A stretch of DNA of 17,885 nucleotides, from positions 1 through 17,885 of the forward strand of contig CALIQO010000628.1 in assembly GCA_938044055.1 (NCBI GenBank). Direction: 5' to 3'. Below the pieces are notes generated by a model. It was not told the origin of the DNA and did not search any database. It worked only from the letters and a program-made list of their open reading frames with translations. Shown one piece after another: positions 6,901 through 15,227 of this stretch. The stretch comes from an uncultured Saprospiraceae bacterium. Its GTDB lineage: Bacteria > Bacteroidota > Bacteroidia > Chitinophagales > Saprospiraceae. The first letter of the stretch is position 1. Each line of letters opens with the position of its first letter. A program made the position numbers and the translations under genes.

Positions 6901-7940
6901 ATAAGCCTATAGAGTTACTTAAAGTGTTGATTCAGACGCCTTCTTTCTCAGGCAGAGAAGAGGAGACAGCAACGTTGATCTACAATTACATAAAGCCTCA
7001 TGTTGACAAAGTTGAACGATTAGACAATAACATCATCGTCCGCCCTAAGCAAGCAGATCCTCAGAAAAAGAACATCCTTTTAAACTCTCACCACGACACT
7101 GTAAAAGTTGTCGATGGATGGACTTATGATCCATTCGGAGCAGAACAGAAAGAAGAAATCATTTATGGACTTGGTAGTACTGATGCTGGTGCTAGCCTAG
7201 TCTGCTTGATAGATACATTCTTACAATTTTATCCTCTAGAAATACCATATAACCTGTATCTAGTTGCTTCTGCGGAAGAGGAAAATTTCGGAAGCCAAGG
7301 TCTTAGTTCTGTTCTTCCTAATCTACCTGATATAGACTTTGGAATAATCGGAGAACCGACTGGACTCACTTTGGGCGTGGCTCAGAAAGGATTGATAGTA
7401 GTGGATGGAACTTTACATGGAAAAGCAGGTCATGCCGCAAGAGATGTAGGAATAAATGCCATCTATGGATTACAAGATGAATTGGCTTTTTTAAATAGTA
7501 ATCCATTCTCTAAAAAGTCTGCACACCTAGGTGAGACAACTGCTAAAATGACCATGGTTACTGCTGGCCAGCTTCACAATGTAATCCCCGATTCTTGTAC
7601 CTATGTACTTGATGTCAGAGTAAATGAATTGTATACCTTACATGAAGCAATGGACGTTTTAAAATCAGGATTGAAAGCGGACTTGAAACCGAGATCCCTC
7701 CGCTGGCATTCTAGAGGAATAGATCCCTCACATCCGATCTTCCTTACGGCTAAAAACTTAAATATAAAAACGATGGGATCCCCTACCTTATCGGATCAAG
7801 TTCATTGTGATTTCCCAACAGTTAAAATAGGTCCAGGACAATCGGAACGATCTCATACAGCGGATGAATTCATCCATACACACGAAATAAAAAACGCCCT
7901 TAAAATTTATAAAGAAATTATAGAAAACATTGTCATATGA
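6897..7940 (+). CDS. argE: M20 deacylase, probable N-acetylcitrulline deacetylase
   Basis: A zinc-dependent M20 peptidase-family amidohydrolase of 347 residues. Metal and catalytic residues can be seen: H65 and D67 in NSHHDTV, D96 in GSTDAGAS, E127/E128 in SAEEEN, E153 in GEPTG, and the late histidine in ERSHTADEF. In this operon the carbamoyltransferase acts on acylated ornithine, so the deacylase most likely removes acetyl (or succinyl) from N-acylcitrulline, freeing citrulline for ArgG. The family also contains DapE and LysK; context decides for arginine. Start ATG overlaps the argB stop and its own stop overlaps argH, both by four bases. Confidence 0.88.
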   Translation: MNKPIELLKVLIQTPSFSGREEETATLIYNYIKPHVDKVERLDNNIIVRPKQADPQKKNILLNSHHDTVKVVDGWTYDPFGAEQKEEIIYGLGSTDAGASLVCLIDTFLQFYPLEIPYNLYLVASAEEENFGSQGLSSVLPNLPDIDFGIIGEPTGLTLGVAQKGLIVVDGTLHGKAGHAARDVGINAIYGLQDELAFLNSNPFSKKSAHLGETTAKMTMVTAGQLHNVIPDSCTYVLDVRVNELYTLHEAMDVLKSGLKADLKPRSLRWHSRGIDPSHPIFLTAKNLNIKTMGSPTLSDQVHCDFPTVKIGPGQSERSHTADEFIHTHEIKNALKIYKEIIENIVI

Positions 7941-9211
7941 AACTCTGGAATAACAACAACAATATAGATCAGCGTATAGAAAAATTCACCATCGGCAACG
8001 ATCCTGCTTATGACATTATCCTGGCACCATACGATGTGCAAGGTTCGCTTGCTCATGCGGCAATGTTGTACAAAATTAATTATCTGACTTCACAAGAATA
8101 TAACTTACTTAAGAAAGGACTCAATGAGATCGCCTCTGAAATCGAAGTGGGCTCATTCGTCATAGAAGACCATGTAGAAGATGTGCATTCTCAAGTAGAA
8201 AAACTACTTACCGATCGCTATGGCGATGTAGGAAAAAAACTACATGTAGGAAGGTCAAGAAACGATCAAGTAGCTGTAGATTTAAAACTCTTCTATCGAG
8301 ATGAAATAAGTAAAATTAATAGGCTGGTTAAATCACTGGCCTTAATCTTTCTTAAGAAAGCAGAAGAAACCAAGGACACATATATGCCAGGCTATACCCA
8401 TACACAAGTCGGTATGGTATCAAGCTTCGGACTCTGGTACAGCAGTTACGCAGAAGCGTTAAGTGATGACTTAGCACTTATTTTTTCCATCCAAAAAATT
8501 GTAGATCAGAATCCACTCGGTAGTGCAGCAGGATATGGAAGCTCTCTACCCAATGATCGAGATGCAACTACAGAGGCGCTCAATTTCTCAGGCATGCATA
8601 TCAATTCTATCTATGCTCAGAACAGCCGAGGAAAAAGTGAATTGATGCTTGGCTATATATTCTCAAGTATATCAGCGACACTTAACAGATGGTGTAACGA
8701 CACCATTTCTTTCTGTAATGAGAATTATAATTTTCTTAAACTTCCCGGCGATCTTACAACTGGAAGCAGCATCATGCCACACAAGAAAAACCCAGATGTT
8801 ATAGAACTTATACGGGCTAAGTGCAATCAATTATCTTCTGTGTCCTCGCAAGTACAGAACATCACTTCTAACTTGATGACCGGGTACCACAGAGACTACC
8901 AACTGTTAAAAGAAATTATTTTTCCAGCTTTCTCCACGCTGAAGTCCATCCTTGATTTAAGTATATACTGTGTCTCATCTATCGTCGAAAAGGAAGACAT
9001 CATGGAAGACGAAAAATATACCTACTGCTATAGCGTAGAAAAGGTCAATGCTTATGTGAAAAAAGGAATATCGTTTAGAGATGCTTATCACAAGGTCAAG
9101 GATGAAATCAATTCAGGTTCATTCAGTATTGAAAGTATAACCATTGATCATACGCATATAGGCAGCATGGGCAATCTAGGGATTGATAGAATTAGAGAAA
9201 AAATCGGATAA
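7937..9211 (+). CDS. argH: Argininosuccinate lyase
   Basis: It splits argininosuccinate into arginine and fumarate, the last step of the pathway. It belongs to the fumarase/aspartase superfamily, with the signature GSSIMPHKKNP at residues 276-286 (S277 matches the catalytic serine of the flexible loop), HVGRSRNDQ (103-111) and the catalytic histidine in GYTHTQ (152-157). Length of 424 residues is slightly short of the usual 450-460 but typical for this phylum. It is the last gene of the tightly packed block. The following 82-base gap contains no obvious terminator, so some read-through into the glucanotransferase gene is possible. Confidence 0.93.
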   Translation: MKLWNNNNNIDQRIEKFTIGNDPAYDIILAPYDVQGSLAHAAMLYKINYLTSQEYNLLKKGLNEIASEIEVGSFVIEDHVEDVHSQVEKLLTDRYGDVGKKLHVGRSRNDQVAVDLKLFYRDEISKINRLVKSLALIFLKKAEETKDTYMPGYTHTQVGMVSSFGLWYSSYAEALSDDLALIFSIQKIVDQNPLGSAAGYGSSLPNDRDATTEALNFSGMHINSIYAQNSRGKSELMLGYIFSSISATLNRWCNDTISFCNENYNFLKLPGDLTTGSSIMPHKKNPDVIELIRAKCNQLSSVSSQVQNITSNLMTGYHRDYQLLKEIIFPAFSTLKSILDLSIYCVSSIVEKEDIMEDEKYTYCYSVEKVNAYVKKGISFRDAYHKVKDEINSGSFSIESITIDHTHIGSMGNLGIDRIREKIG

Positions 9212-9293
9212 GTATCTTAGTTGGTTCGCTATAAAATTCATGAACTAAAACTACATTTATATTATAACCGTCAACAGTAATAAGAATTCTAGT

Positions 9294-11933
9294 ATGGCCC
9301 AAGTAATATTTCATATTCTTTACTATACATATCGAGATGAGAGCGTACACGTTAAAGTATATCAGGGTGAAAAAATTATAAATGTTGATCTATCATCAAC
9401 GGACAATAAAAACTGGAAGGGCACTTACGAAACAGATCTTAAAACATGTAAGTATTCATATGAAATAGAATCAAAGAATAATTCGATAGCAGAGTATGGA
9501 AAGCCTAGAGTTATATTGCTAAATCATATGCAAGTTGAAGTTTACGATCAATGGAGACCACGAGGAGATCGCAAGCATATATTTTCTACGGCTCCTTTCT
9601 ATGAAGTCTTTAGAAAAAGGAAGATTGTTAATCGCAAGAATAATAAATCATCAACACTTATCATCCAAGTTTCGGAACCTACTTTAAGAAATGAATTTTC
9701 TATCGGTGTTTCTGGAAGTATTTCCAGCCTTGGAAACTGGAAAGAGAATATTCCTATGGTGTATCGAGGTGACGGACAATGGGAGGTTGCAGTAAACAAT
9801 ATAATCCTCCACCCTTCTTTCGAATTTAAATTCATCAAAATCGATAATGCTACAGGTAAGATTGTAGAATGGGAAGCAGGAGAAAACCGTAAGATCATAG
9901 TTGATCAAGTCGAGGGTTGTAAAATCATATCGCAGGAAGGGTGTAGATTTCAAGAACCTTTATGGCGAGTTGCTGGAGTTGCAATCCCAGTTTTTTCACT
10001 TAGAAGCATTGAAGGAGGCGGAATAGGAGAGTTTCTTGATCTTAAAAAAATGATCAACCTAGCTTCAAAGTCAGAATTAAAAATTGTTCAGATTCTTCCG
10101 GTGAATGACACCATTGCTACTAAGACATGGAAAGACAGTTATCCGTATGCAGCCATATCTGTTATGGCCTTGCATCCTCTATATATCCACTTAGAAGGAA
10201 TCGGTCCATTAAATGTTTCTGACCAGAAGAAGTGGGATAAGGAAAAGGAAATTATGAATTCGCATACAGCGGTTGACTTCGAAGCGGTATTGAAAAGTAA
10301 AACGACTTACTTAAGAAAGTTGTACAAGAAGTACGGAAAGAAAACATTTGCGGAAGCGGGATACAAAACATTTTATAAAGAGAATCATGACTGGTTAGAT
10401 GCATATGCTTCCTTCTGTTACTTAAGAGACTTATATAAAACTGCAGATTTCAGTAAATGGAAAACCCACAAGGATTACAATCAAGAAAAAATCAACTTGC
10501 TGATAGAAAGTGATCCTGTTATACAACATGAAGTAGGCTTCTATTTTTTCTGCCAGTATTACGCAGATAAGCAATTAAAATCTGTGAAGGATTATGGGAG
10601 AAAAAAAGGTGTCATCCTTAAAGGGGATTTACCGATCGGAATCTATCGACACAGTTGCGATGCGTGGATGTCTCCTGAATTATACAATATGGATGAGCAA
10701 GCGGGTGCACCGCCTGATGACTATGCTGTCCAAGGTCAAAACTGGGGGTTCCCGACTTATAACTGGGACACCATGGCAGAAGACAACTTCCTGTGGTGGA
10801 GACAACGGATGCAGAAACTTGCAACTTATTTCGATGCACTCAGAATCGATCACATTCTAGGGTTTTTCAGAATATGGCAGATTCCTTATGATCAAGTTCT
10901 CGGCACAATGGGATTGTTTAATCCGCGGATGCCATATACACAAGATGAAATAGAACACGCCGGACTTTCAGATCTGAAAAGACTGACACGTCCCTATATA
11001 CGGCTGTATATGTTGAAAGAAATATTTCAAGAAGATTGTGACTGGGTCATCAATCGATTTTTAGAAGAAGTGTGGCCAGGCAGCTATAAGTTTTTAGAAA
11101 AATATGATACACAACAGAAAATCAAAAAAGCGTTTTCTCTAAAGAAAAACAAGGACAAACAGTTTTTACAGATTCCTGTGCAGAATCTAATCGGAGAAGT
11201 ATTATTGCACACAGAAGTTGTAGATGGAAACGTTAAATATAGCCCCCGGATTAGTTTACACAACACATACTCTTTTAAATCCCTTAGTGAGTACGACCAA
11301 GGGATTGTCAATATGCTCTACAACGATTACTTCTATAACCGACACAACCAGTTCTGGAAAGAACAAGCACTGTGGAAGTTGCCTGCATTACTGGATAGTA
11401 CGGACATGCTTATATGTGGTGAGGACCTAGGAATGATTCCAGCAAGTGTACCTGAGGTTATGCGTCAGCTAAATATCATGCCTCTAGAAATCCAGCGTAT
11501 GCCGAAAGGATCTACTCGACTCGGGGATCCAAAGGCCTATGATTACTTTACAGTATCTAGTCCATCTTGCCACGACATGTCTACCATCCGAGGGTGGTGG
11601 TCAACCGATCGTTCTTCTGCACAGTACTATTATAATGCCCGTCTTAAGTTATGGGGAGATGCGCCGATTGAAGCATCTAGTGAAATAGTTACACACATTA
11701 ATCGAGAACACTTGCAAGGACCGTCGATGATAGTCGTAATCCCATTACAAGATTGGCTCGGTATGGATAACTCGCTTAAGAATCCAGACATCTATATAGA
11801 GCAGATTAATGAACCCAGTAATCCAGATCATTACTGGAGGTATAGAATGCATATCAACCTAGAAGATCTTCTAAAGGAGAAAGGTTTTATTTCATCGGTT
11901 AAGAAAATGGTTGAAGAGAGCTACAGAAATTAG
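9294..11933 (+). CDS. malQ: 4-alpha-glucanotransferase, DPE2-like, with starch-binding modules
   Basis: A GH77 amylomaltase that transfers glucan segments between maltose, maltodextrins and glycogen, normally cytosolic. The 879-residue protein has the architecture of plant DPE2 and Bacteroides MalQ. Two N-terminal beta-rich modules of CBM20 type lie at about 1-105 and 128-225; the second is the clearer, with W159 (LGNWK) and W202 as likely glucan-binding tryptophans. The GH77 domain starts near 230. Catalytic residues by motif are D519 (RIDHI, nucleophile), E710 (GEDLG, acid/base) and D761 (SCHDM). D519 and E710 are about 190 residues apart, against roughly 50 in small GH77 enzymes, showing the insertion typical of DPE2. 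No signal peptide is seen. The gene is closed by the terminator at 12013-12054. Confidence 0.9.
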   Translation: MAQVIFHILYYTYRDESVHVKVYQGEKIINVDLSSTDNKNWKGTYETDLKTCKYSYEIESKNNSIAEYGKPRVILLNHMQVEVYDQWRPRGDRKHIFSTAPFYEVFRKRKIVNRKNNKSSTLIIQVSEPTLRNEFSIGVSGSISSLGNWKENIPMVYRGDGQWEVAVNNIILHPSFEFKFIKIDNATGKIVEWEAGENRKIIVDQVEGCKIISQEGCRFQEPLWRVAGVAIPVFSLRSIEGGGIGEFLDLKKMINLASKSELKIVQILPVNDTIATKTWKDSYPYAAISVMALHPLYIHLEGIGPLNVSDQKKWDKEKEIMNSHTAVDFEAVLKSKTTYLRKLYKKYGKKTFAEAGYKTFYKENHDWLDAYASFCYLRDLYKTADFSKWKTHKDYNQEKINLLIESDPVIQHEVGFYFFCQYYADKQLKSVKDYGRKKGVILKGDLPIGIYRHSCDAWMSPELYNMDEQAGAPPDDYAVQGQNWGFPTYNWDTMAEDNFLWWRQRMQKLATYFDALRIDHILGFFRIWQIPYDQVLGTMGLFNPRMPYTQDEIEHAGLSDLKRLTRPYIRLYMLKEIFQEDCDWVINRFLEEVWPGSYKFLEKYDTQQKIKKAFSLKKNKDKQFLQIPVQNLIGEVLLHTEVVDGNVKYSPRISLHNTYSFKSLSEYDQGIVNMLYNDYFYNRHNQFWKEQALWKLPALLDSTDMLICGEDLGMIPASVPEVMRQLNIMPLEIQRMPKGSTRLGDPKAYDYFTVSSPSCHDMSTIRGWWSTDRSSAQYYYNARLKLWGDAPIEASSEIVTHINREHLQGPSMIVVIPLQDWLGMDNSLKNPDIYIEQINEPSNPDHYWRYRMHINLEDLLKEKGFISSVKKMVEESYRN

Positions 11934-12012
11934 TTTATATCTTATTTTCTTAAATCGATCTTAAAGGAAATACAACCCTAAAAGGTAAGCACAAAAATTA
12001 TTTAAAAGTTGA

Positions 12013-12054
12013 TAAAACAAGGATGCAACTACTAGAGTTTACATCCTTGTTTTA
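12013..12054. terminator. Bidirectional terminator between malQ and the lipoprotein gene
   Basis: A perfect 13-pair stem (12013-12025 with 12042-12054) holds a GC-containing core flanked by A and T runs on both sides, the layout of an intrinsic terminator working in both directions. An inner AACT/AGTT pair (12027-12030/12036-12039) tightens the loop. It lies between convergent genes: 79 bases after the malQ stop and 8 bases from the end of the minus-strand lipoprotein gene. Confidence 0.85.
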
Positions 12055-12062
12055 AAATTTTA

Positions 12063-12593
12063 TCAGTGAATTTTAATATTTCCAGCTTCTCCGACATACA
12101 TCTGGCTGGCAGAAAAACCAACATCGCATATTGCATCAATAATCTCAGTATTGCTAAAAGGAACGTGCAATGTTATAGAATCAGCTCCATTACCATTTCC
12201 ACCATCATAAATCCTCATATAGAAATATTCTGTCTCCCCATCTTCATCTTCTTCTTGTAAGATAAGATTAGCATAAGTGCCATCAGTATCCATACAGATT
12301 ACATCACCCTTGTCAGTAAATTCATTGTTAGCATTTCCTCCTATTCTTCTAACCCTCCTATACTTTCCACTTACGGATCCATCTCCATGCTTCTGTGCCT
12401 GAACCGAGAAGGTACGCCAGTCCATATCACCATTAGGAGACGTAATACTCACTTGTCCAGTTACTTTCTGTATCGATGCACCTCTGACAGATAATTCTAC
12501 ATCATTTACAGGATCTTGAAATTCATCTTGAGCACAAGATGTTACAAATAAAAATACACACACCACAAGTAAAGAATTCAATAAAGTTTTCAT
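12063..12593 (-). CDS. Small lipoprotein of unknown function
   Basis: A 176-residue protein with a lipoprotein signal peptide: a basic start, hydrophobic core and lipobox VTSC, with C20 as the lipidated cysteine. The residues after it (AQDEF) include an acidic pair of the kind that Bacteroidota use as a surface-export signal, so it may sit on the outside of the outer membrane; that is inference. The mature part is rich in beta-type sequence with acidic patches, including a short EEDEDGETE stretch near residue 115. I recognise no enzyme motif. It stands alone and is convergent with malQ. Start at ATG 12593 is supported by the signal peptide. Confidence 0.75.
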   Translation of the reverse strand: MKTLLNSLLVVCVFLFVTSCAQDEFQDPVNDVELSVRGASIQKVTGQVSITSPNGDMDWRTFSVQAQKHGDGSVSGKYRRVRRIGGNANNEFTDKGDVICMDTDGTYANLILQEEDEDGETEYFYMRIYDGGNGNGADSITLHVPFSNTEIIDAICDVGFSASQMYVGEAGNIKIH

Positions 12594-13012
12594 AATTGCT
12601 AGTTTAATTTCAGAAACGTTTAATACTTATAAGTTAGGAATATTTCATTTATAAACATGCATAGATGATTATACTGTAGGATCTAATTACTAATACGCAT
12701 AAAAATTCAACTATATGGATGTACTTAAGCATACTAGGTGGATATAATCTTGCAAATCATCTTAACAGATATGAAAAGTGAGTTCTTATATTACTTTATA
12801 TGTAAAAAACTACAAGCACAATTCTCTCGACAAGATTTTCATAGAGGAAGCATTATCTCAGAAGCGGAGGTGATTGACACGCTGAATATTTCATCATATT
12901 GTATAGCTTCATCCTACAGACAAGAAGAATTGAATATTTTCATCTACTTTTTCTGATAAAATCAACCGCGGATAACTTATGAAAAAGAAGGAGAAAAATT
13001 AACTTAGCCGAT
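12594..13012. other. Divergent intergenic region with a gene remnant
   Basis: About 420 bases between the lipoprotein gene (leftward) and the M1 peptidase (rightward), so it must hold both promoters. No consensus TAnnTTTG was found for either. A decayed copy of the peptidase 5' end lies inside it at 12816-12863. A frame of 72 codons at 12738-12956 spans that remnant but has no other support as a gene. GGAG at 12990-12993 lies too far from the peptidase ATG to act as a ribosome-binding site. Confidence 0.5.
12816..12863 (+). pseudogene. Decayed partial copy of an M1 peptidase 5' end
   Basis: By eye, 39 of 48 bases match 13067-13114 without gaps. The translated piece reads AQFSRQDFHRGSIISE against AQFSRQDTLRGSITPE at the mature N-terminus of the peptidase downstream. 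Beyond 12863 the similarity is lost, and no catalytic region follows. It is best read as what is left of a tandem paralogue or of a partial duplication. Confidence 0.6.
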
Positions 13013-14635
13013 ATGAATAAATTCTTGATACTGTTTTCGTTAATTCTCAATGTGTTTTCAGTCGATGCACAATTCTCGCGACAAGATACGCTCAGAGGAA
13101 GCATTACTCCAGAAAGAAGCTGGTGGGATTTAAACCACTACCACTTAGATATAGAAGTTATTCCGAGTGAGAAAAAAATAGAAGGATGCAATACCATTAC
13201 TTATACTGTATTAAGCAACAATGATAAGATACAGATAGACCTGCAGCCTCCTTTAGAATTAACAAGTGCTACTCAGGATGGGCAAGACCTTACTTTTTTA
13301 CGTGAAGAGAAAACATATTTTATATCTCTCGTTAAAAATCAAGCTATCGGAAAAATTGAAAAATTGAAAGTGTGCTATACGGGATTGCCAAGAGAGGCAG
13401 TCCGCGCACCGTGGGATGGAGGAATCTCGTGGAAGAAAGATAGAGAAGGCAGTGACTTCATCGCATCCTCTTGTCAAGGTCTCGGAGCAAGCGTATGGTG
13501 GCCATGTAAGGACCATATGGCAGACGAAGTAGATAGTATGAAAATAAGTGTAGAAGTTCCCGATCACTTAATGAACGTAAGCAATGGAAGATTAAGAAAC
13601 ATAGAAACCAACTCAGATAAAAAAACAAAGACCTTCCACTGGGCAGTAAAAAACCCCATTAACAATTATGGGGTAAATATCAATATCGGAAACTACGTCC
13701 ACTGGAAAGAAATATATCAAGGAGAGAAAGGCCCATTAGATGTTTCTTACTGGGCACTTGCTCAAGATGAAGATAAAGCACGAGAACAATTCAAGGAGGT
13801 TCCTCTTATGTTAGACGCATTTGAGCATTGGTTCGGCCCCTACCCTTTCTACGAAGATGGATATCAACTTGTACAAGCGCCTTATCTAGGCATGGAACAC
13901 CAGAGCTCTATAACCTATGGAAACAAATTTCAGAAAGGATACTTAGGTAGAGACTTAAGCAATACTGGATGGGGACTAAAATTTGACTTTATTATTATCC
14001 ACGAATCTGGTCATGAATGGTGGGCCAACAATATTACCCATAAGGACATGGCTGATATGTGGATCCATGAAAGTTTTACTAACTACTCTGAAAGCTTGTT
14101 TTTAGAATATCATCATTCTAAGGAAGCTGGTCAAGAATATGTACGTGGAACTCGAACCAATATCGGAAACCAAAAACCCATGATCGGCCCTTACGGTGTA
14201 AACTATGAAGGCTACCCTATCGACGTATACTATAAAGGAGCGAATGTGTTGAACACTTTAAGAACCGTTCTTAACGATGACAACAAATGGCGGGCCTATC
14301 TGAGAGAAGTCAATAGCGTTTTCTACCACAAGACCATAACAAGCGATGACTTGGAAAAATTCTCAAGCGAATTTCTCGAAATGTCTCTTGAGAATTTCTA
14401 TGATCAATACCTACGAGATCCTAGAGTTCCTACACTTGAATATTATTTTAAGGATGGGAACTTACATTATAGATGGATAAACTGTATTCCAGATTTCGAT
14501 ATGCCTGTAGATGTGGTTGTGAATGGAGAATCACATAGACTGAATTCTACTTCTTCATGGAAAAAATTCGCTACATCAAGCACGGAACTTGATATCAATC
14601 CTAATTACTATGTAGGTAAAATGAAAAGTAGATAA
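13013..14635 (+). CDS. M1-family zinc metallopeptidase, secreted
   Basis: A gluzincin aminopeptidase of 540 residues. A signal peptide (MNKFLILFSLILNVFSVDAQ) sends it to the periplasm or beyond. The zinc site is H330-E331-x-x-H334 (HESGH) with third ligand E353 eighteen residues after the second histidine (HESFTNYSE). The exopeptidase motif usually written GAMEN appears as GMEHQ (293-297), keeping the glutamate E295, which in the family binds the substrate N-terminus. The N-terminal beta domain begins SRQDTLRGSITPERSWWDL, a common opening in Bacteroidota M1 proteins. It lacks the long C-terminal domain of full-size aminopeptidase N. Likely role: peptide scavenging. It stands alone, with a decayed copy of its own 5' end just upstream. 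Confidence 0.88.
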   Translation: MNKFLILFSLILNVFSVDAQFSRQDTLRGSITPERSWWDLNHYHLDIEVIPSEKKIEGCNTITYTVLSNNDKIQIDLQPPLELTSATQDGQDLTFLREEKTYFISLVKNQAIGKIEKLKVCYTGLPREAVRAPWDGGISWKKDREGSDFIASSCQGLGASVWWPCKDHMADEVDSMKISVEVPDHLMNVSNGRLRNIETNSDKKTKTFHWAVKNPINNYGVNINIGNYVHWKEIYQGEKGPLDVSYWALAQDEDKAREQFKEVPLMLDAFEHWFGPYPFYEDGYQLVQAPYLGMEHQSSITYGNKFQKGYLGRDLSNTGWGLKFDFIIIHESGHEWWANNITHKDMADMWIHESFTNYSESLFLEYHHSKEAGQEYVRGTRTNIGNQKPMIGPYGVNYEGYPIDVYYKGANVLNTLRTVLNDDNKWRAYLREVNSVFYHKTITSDDLEKFSSEFLEMSLENFYDQYLRDPRVPTLEYYFKDGNLHYRWINCIPDFDMPVDVVVNGESHRLNSTSSWKKFATSSTELDINPNYYVGKMKSR

Positions 14636-14642
14636 GAAATCA

Positions 14643-15227
14643 TTATTTCAATTCGGACAACTCCTTAACTAGCTGACTGTTATCCTTATACAATAAACCA
14701 CGGATACCTACTTGCGCTGCTGCCTCAAGCTTATAATCTGAATCGTCTATAAGCAACAACTTAGATGCAGGTATATTTATATCCTCTAATAGTTTTTTCC
14801 AAAATAGTATATTTCCTTTTTCACACTTAAGATCGCAAGACATATACTGTTTTATACTCCATTCAGAAAATTTATATATCGGGGAGATATAGTCAATGTT
14901 CTCCTTGTAATTATCGCTCGCAATGTAGATGTCATACCCAGCAAGAACATCATACACCAGTTCGTTATTAAAGGTTAAAGTCTTCCATATCTCTACTAAA
15001 AATTTCTCTCCAGACCAATCAAGATTCATCCTAGAATTATACTCTTTCATAAATTCTGGAAATACATTTTTTCCCACACACATCTCACTGCCATACTTAT
15101 AATTAAGTTCAGAAATTATCTTCCATTCTATACCGGGTATATTAATTCCGGTTGAACCAAATGTTACTCCACCTAAGTCAAGTAGTATTACTGGTATCGA
15201 ATTAGTTGCTGATGGATGTAAATGCAT
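14643..15227 (-). CDS. HAD-family hydrolase
   Basis: A 194-residue haloacid-dehalogenase-superfamily protein, probably a small-molecule phosphatase. Motif I is LLDLGGV with nucleophile D17; the second acidic residue is glycine, as in the YihX-like (DLGNV) branch of sugar-phosphatases. Motif II is S104 in IASDN, motif III is K137, and motif IV is IDDSDYK with D161 and D162. The substrate cannot be told. It lies downstream of the glycosyltransferase in the same direction, with a 26-base overlap, so the two are almost certainly translated together. A role in supplying or removing a sugar phosphate for that enzyme is possible but unproven. It is convergent with the M1 peptidase, seven bases away, with no terminator visible between them. 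Confidence 0.8.
   Translation of the reverse strand: MHLHPSATNSIPVILLDLGGVTFGSTGINIPGIEWKIISELNYKYGSEMCVGKNVFPEFMKEYNSRMNLDWSGEKFLVEIWKTLTFNNELVYDVLAGYDIYIASDNYKENIDYISPIYKFSEWSIKQYMSCDLKCEKGNILFWKKLLEDINIPASKLLLIDDSDYKLEAAAQVGIRGLLYKDNSQLVKELSELK

Noticed and set aside
12738-12956. A 72-codon plus-strand ORF before the M1 peptidase
   Set aside because: Only its middle part has meaning, as a decayed copy of the peptidase 5' end; there is no signal peptide, domain or downstream continuation.
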